From positions 1-5,279 of the forward strand of contig USBA01000140.1 in NCBI GenBank assembly GCA_900552735.1: 5,279 nt of DNA. Direction: 5' to 3'. This DNA comes from an uncultured Collinsella sp. (lineage in GTDB: Bacteria; Actinomycetota; Coriobacteriia; Coriobacteriales; Coriobacteriaceae). Every line of letters begins with the position of its first letter. The stretch's first letter is position 1. Position numbers and translations under genes: made by a program. Below, piece by piece: positions 5,213 through 5,279 of the stretch. A model generated the notes under the pieces. The model saw only the letters and a list, made by a program, of their open reading frames with translations, searched no databases and was not told where the DNA came from.

Positions 5213-5279
5213 GAGCTTCTCCTTTGAACCGTGGCGTTGGAACTCAGCGGGATGGATACCGCAAGCGTGAAGGGCGGGG
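5209..5279 (-). CDS. C-terminal end of a probable sensor histidine kinase (partial)
   Basis: The last 22 codons of an open frame enter from the right edge (first whole codon at 5277-5275) and end with TGA at 5211-5209, sharing ATGA with the regulator start. The encoded tail, PPFTLAVSIPL followed by a short Ser/Arg-rich end, matches the last beta strand of the HATPase domain, where kinases commonly end in a pattern like G-x-x-hydrophobic strand-hP-hydrophobic. Gene order (kinase then NarL-type regulator) and coupling support the call. The regulator's ribosome binding site (5219-5225) lies inside this frame. Alternatively, the regulator frame is also open up to the edge, but that reading gives no recognisable receiver extension. 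Confidence 0.65.
   Translation of the reverse strand, partial: PPFTLAVSIPLSSNATVQRRSS
5219..5225 (-). promoter_or_regulatory. Ribosome binding site of the response regulator, inside the upstream gene
   Basis: aaaggag on the - strand lies 6 nt before the ATG at 5212 and within the last codons of the upstream kinase gene. It supports the chosen start over any extension in the frame that stays open to the window edge. Confidence 0.8.

Noticed and set aside
1..5279. CRISPR array, tRNA, rRNA, insertion sequence or toxin-antitoxin pair
   Set aside because: No regularly spaced repeats, cloverleaf, rRNA-like stretch, transposase motif or small two-gene cassette was seen on either strand.

Overview
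The window is GC-rich bacterial DNA with dense genes, clear AAGGAGG-type ribosome binding sites and strong G/C bias at third codon positions. The protein set (DUF4428 double zinc-ribbon protein, TFIIB-type zinc-ribbon membrane protein, SPFH protein with C-terminal zinc ribbons, lipocalin-like lipoprotein, and a NarL-type regulator with an unusual phosphorylation loop) suggests a gut actinobacterium of the class Coriobacteriia, possibly Collinsella. That placement rests on style and recognition, not on a search.

Layout. Positions 1-191 are non-coding. They hold a strong 15-bp inverted repeat at the very edge (1-55) and a possible hairpin that would cover the ribosome binding site of the first gene. 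Four genes follow on the + strand: a DUF4428 double zinc-ribbon protein (192-929), a membrane protein with two N-terminal zinc ribbons (954-2276), an SPFH-domain protein with two C-terminal zinc ribbons (2325-3560), and a secreted lipoprotein (3640-4482). Gaps of 24, 48 and 79 nt suggest an operon. A GC hairpin at 3580-3600 sits between the third and fourth genes, and a perfect 15-bp intrinsic terminator at 4531-4570 closes the unit. On the - strand, converging on that terminator, is a NarL/FixJ-type response regulator (4592-5212). The last 22 codons of the gene upstream of it, very probably its sensor kinase, end at 5209 in an ATGA stop/start overlap.

How the genes may work together. The second and third genes resemble the YdjG/YdjI pair of Bacillus subtilis, in which a zinc-ribbon membrane protein and an SPFH protein act with the phage-shock protein PspA at the membrane. 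No PspA gene is visible here; a DUF4428 protein and a lipoprotein are present instead. The three cytoplasmic or membrane proteins each carry exactly two four-cysteine zinc ribbons, six in total. I infer an envelope-associated complex, perhaps for membrane stress or organisation, with the lipoprotein as a possible outward-facing partner. The two-component system is convergent, and no sequence evidence ties it to the operon.
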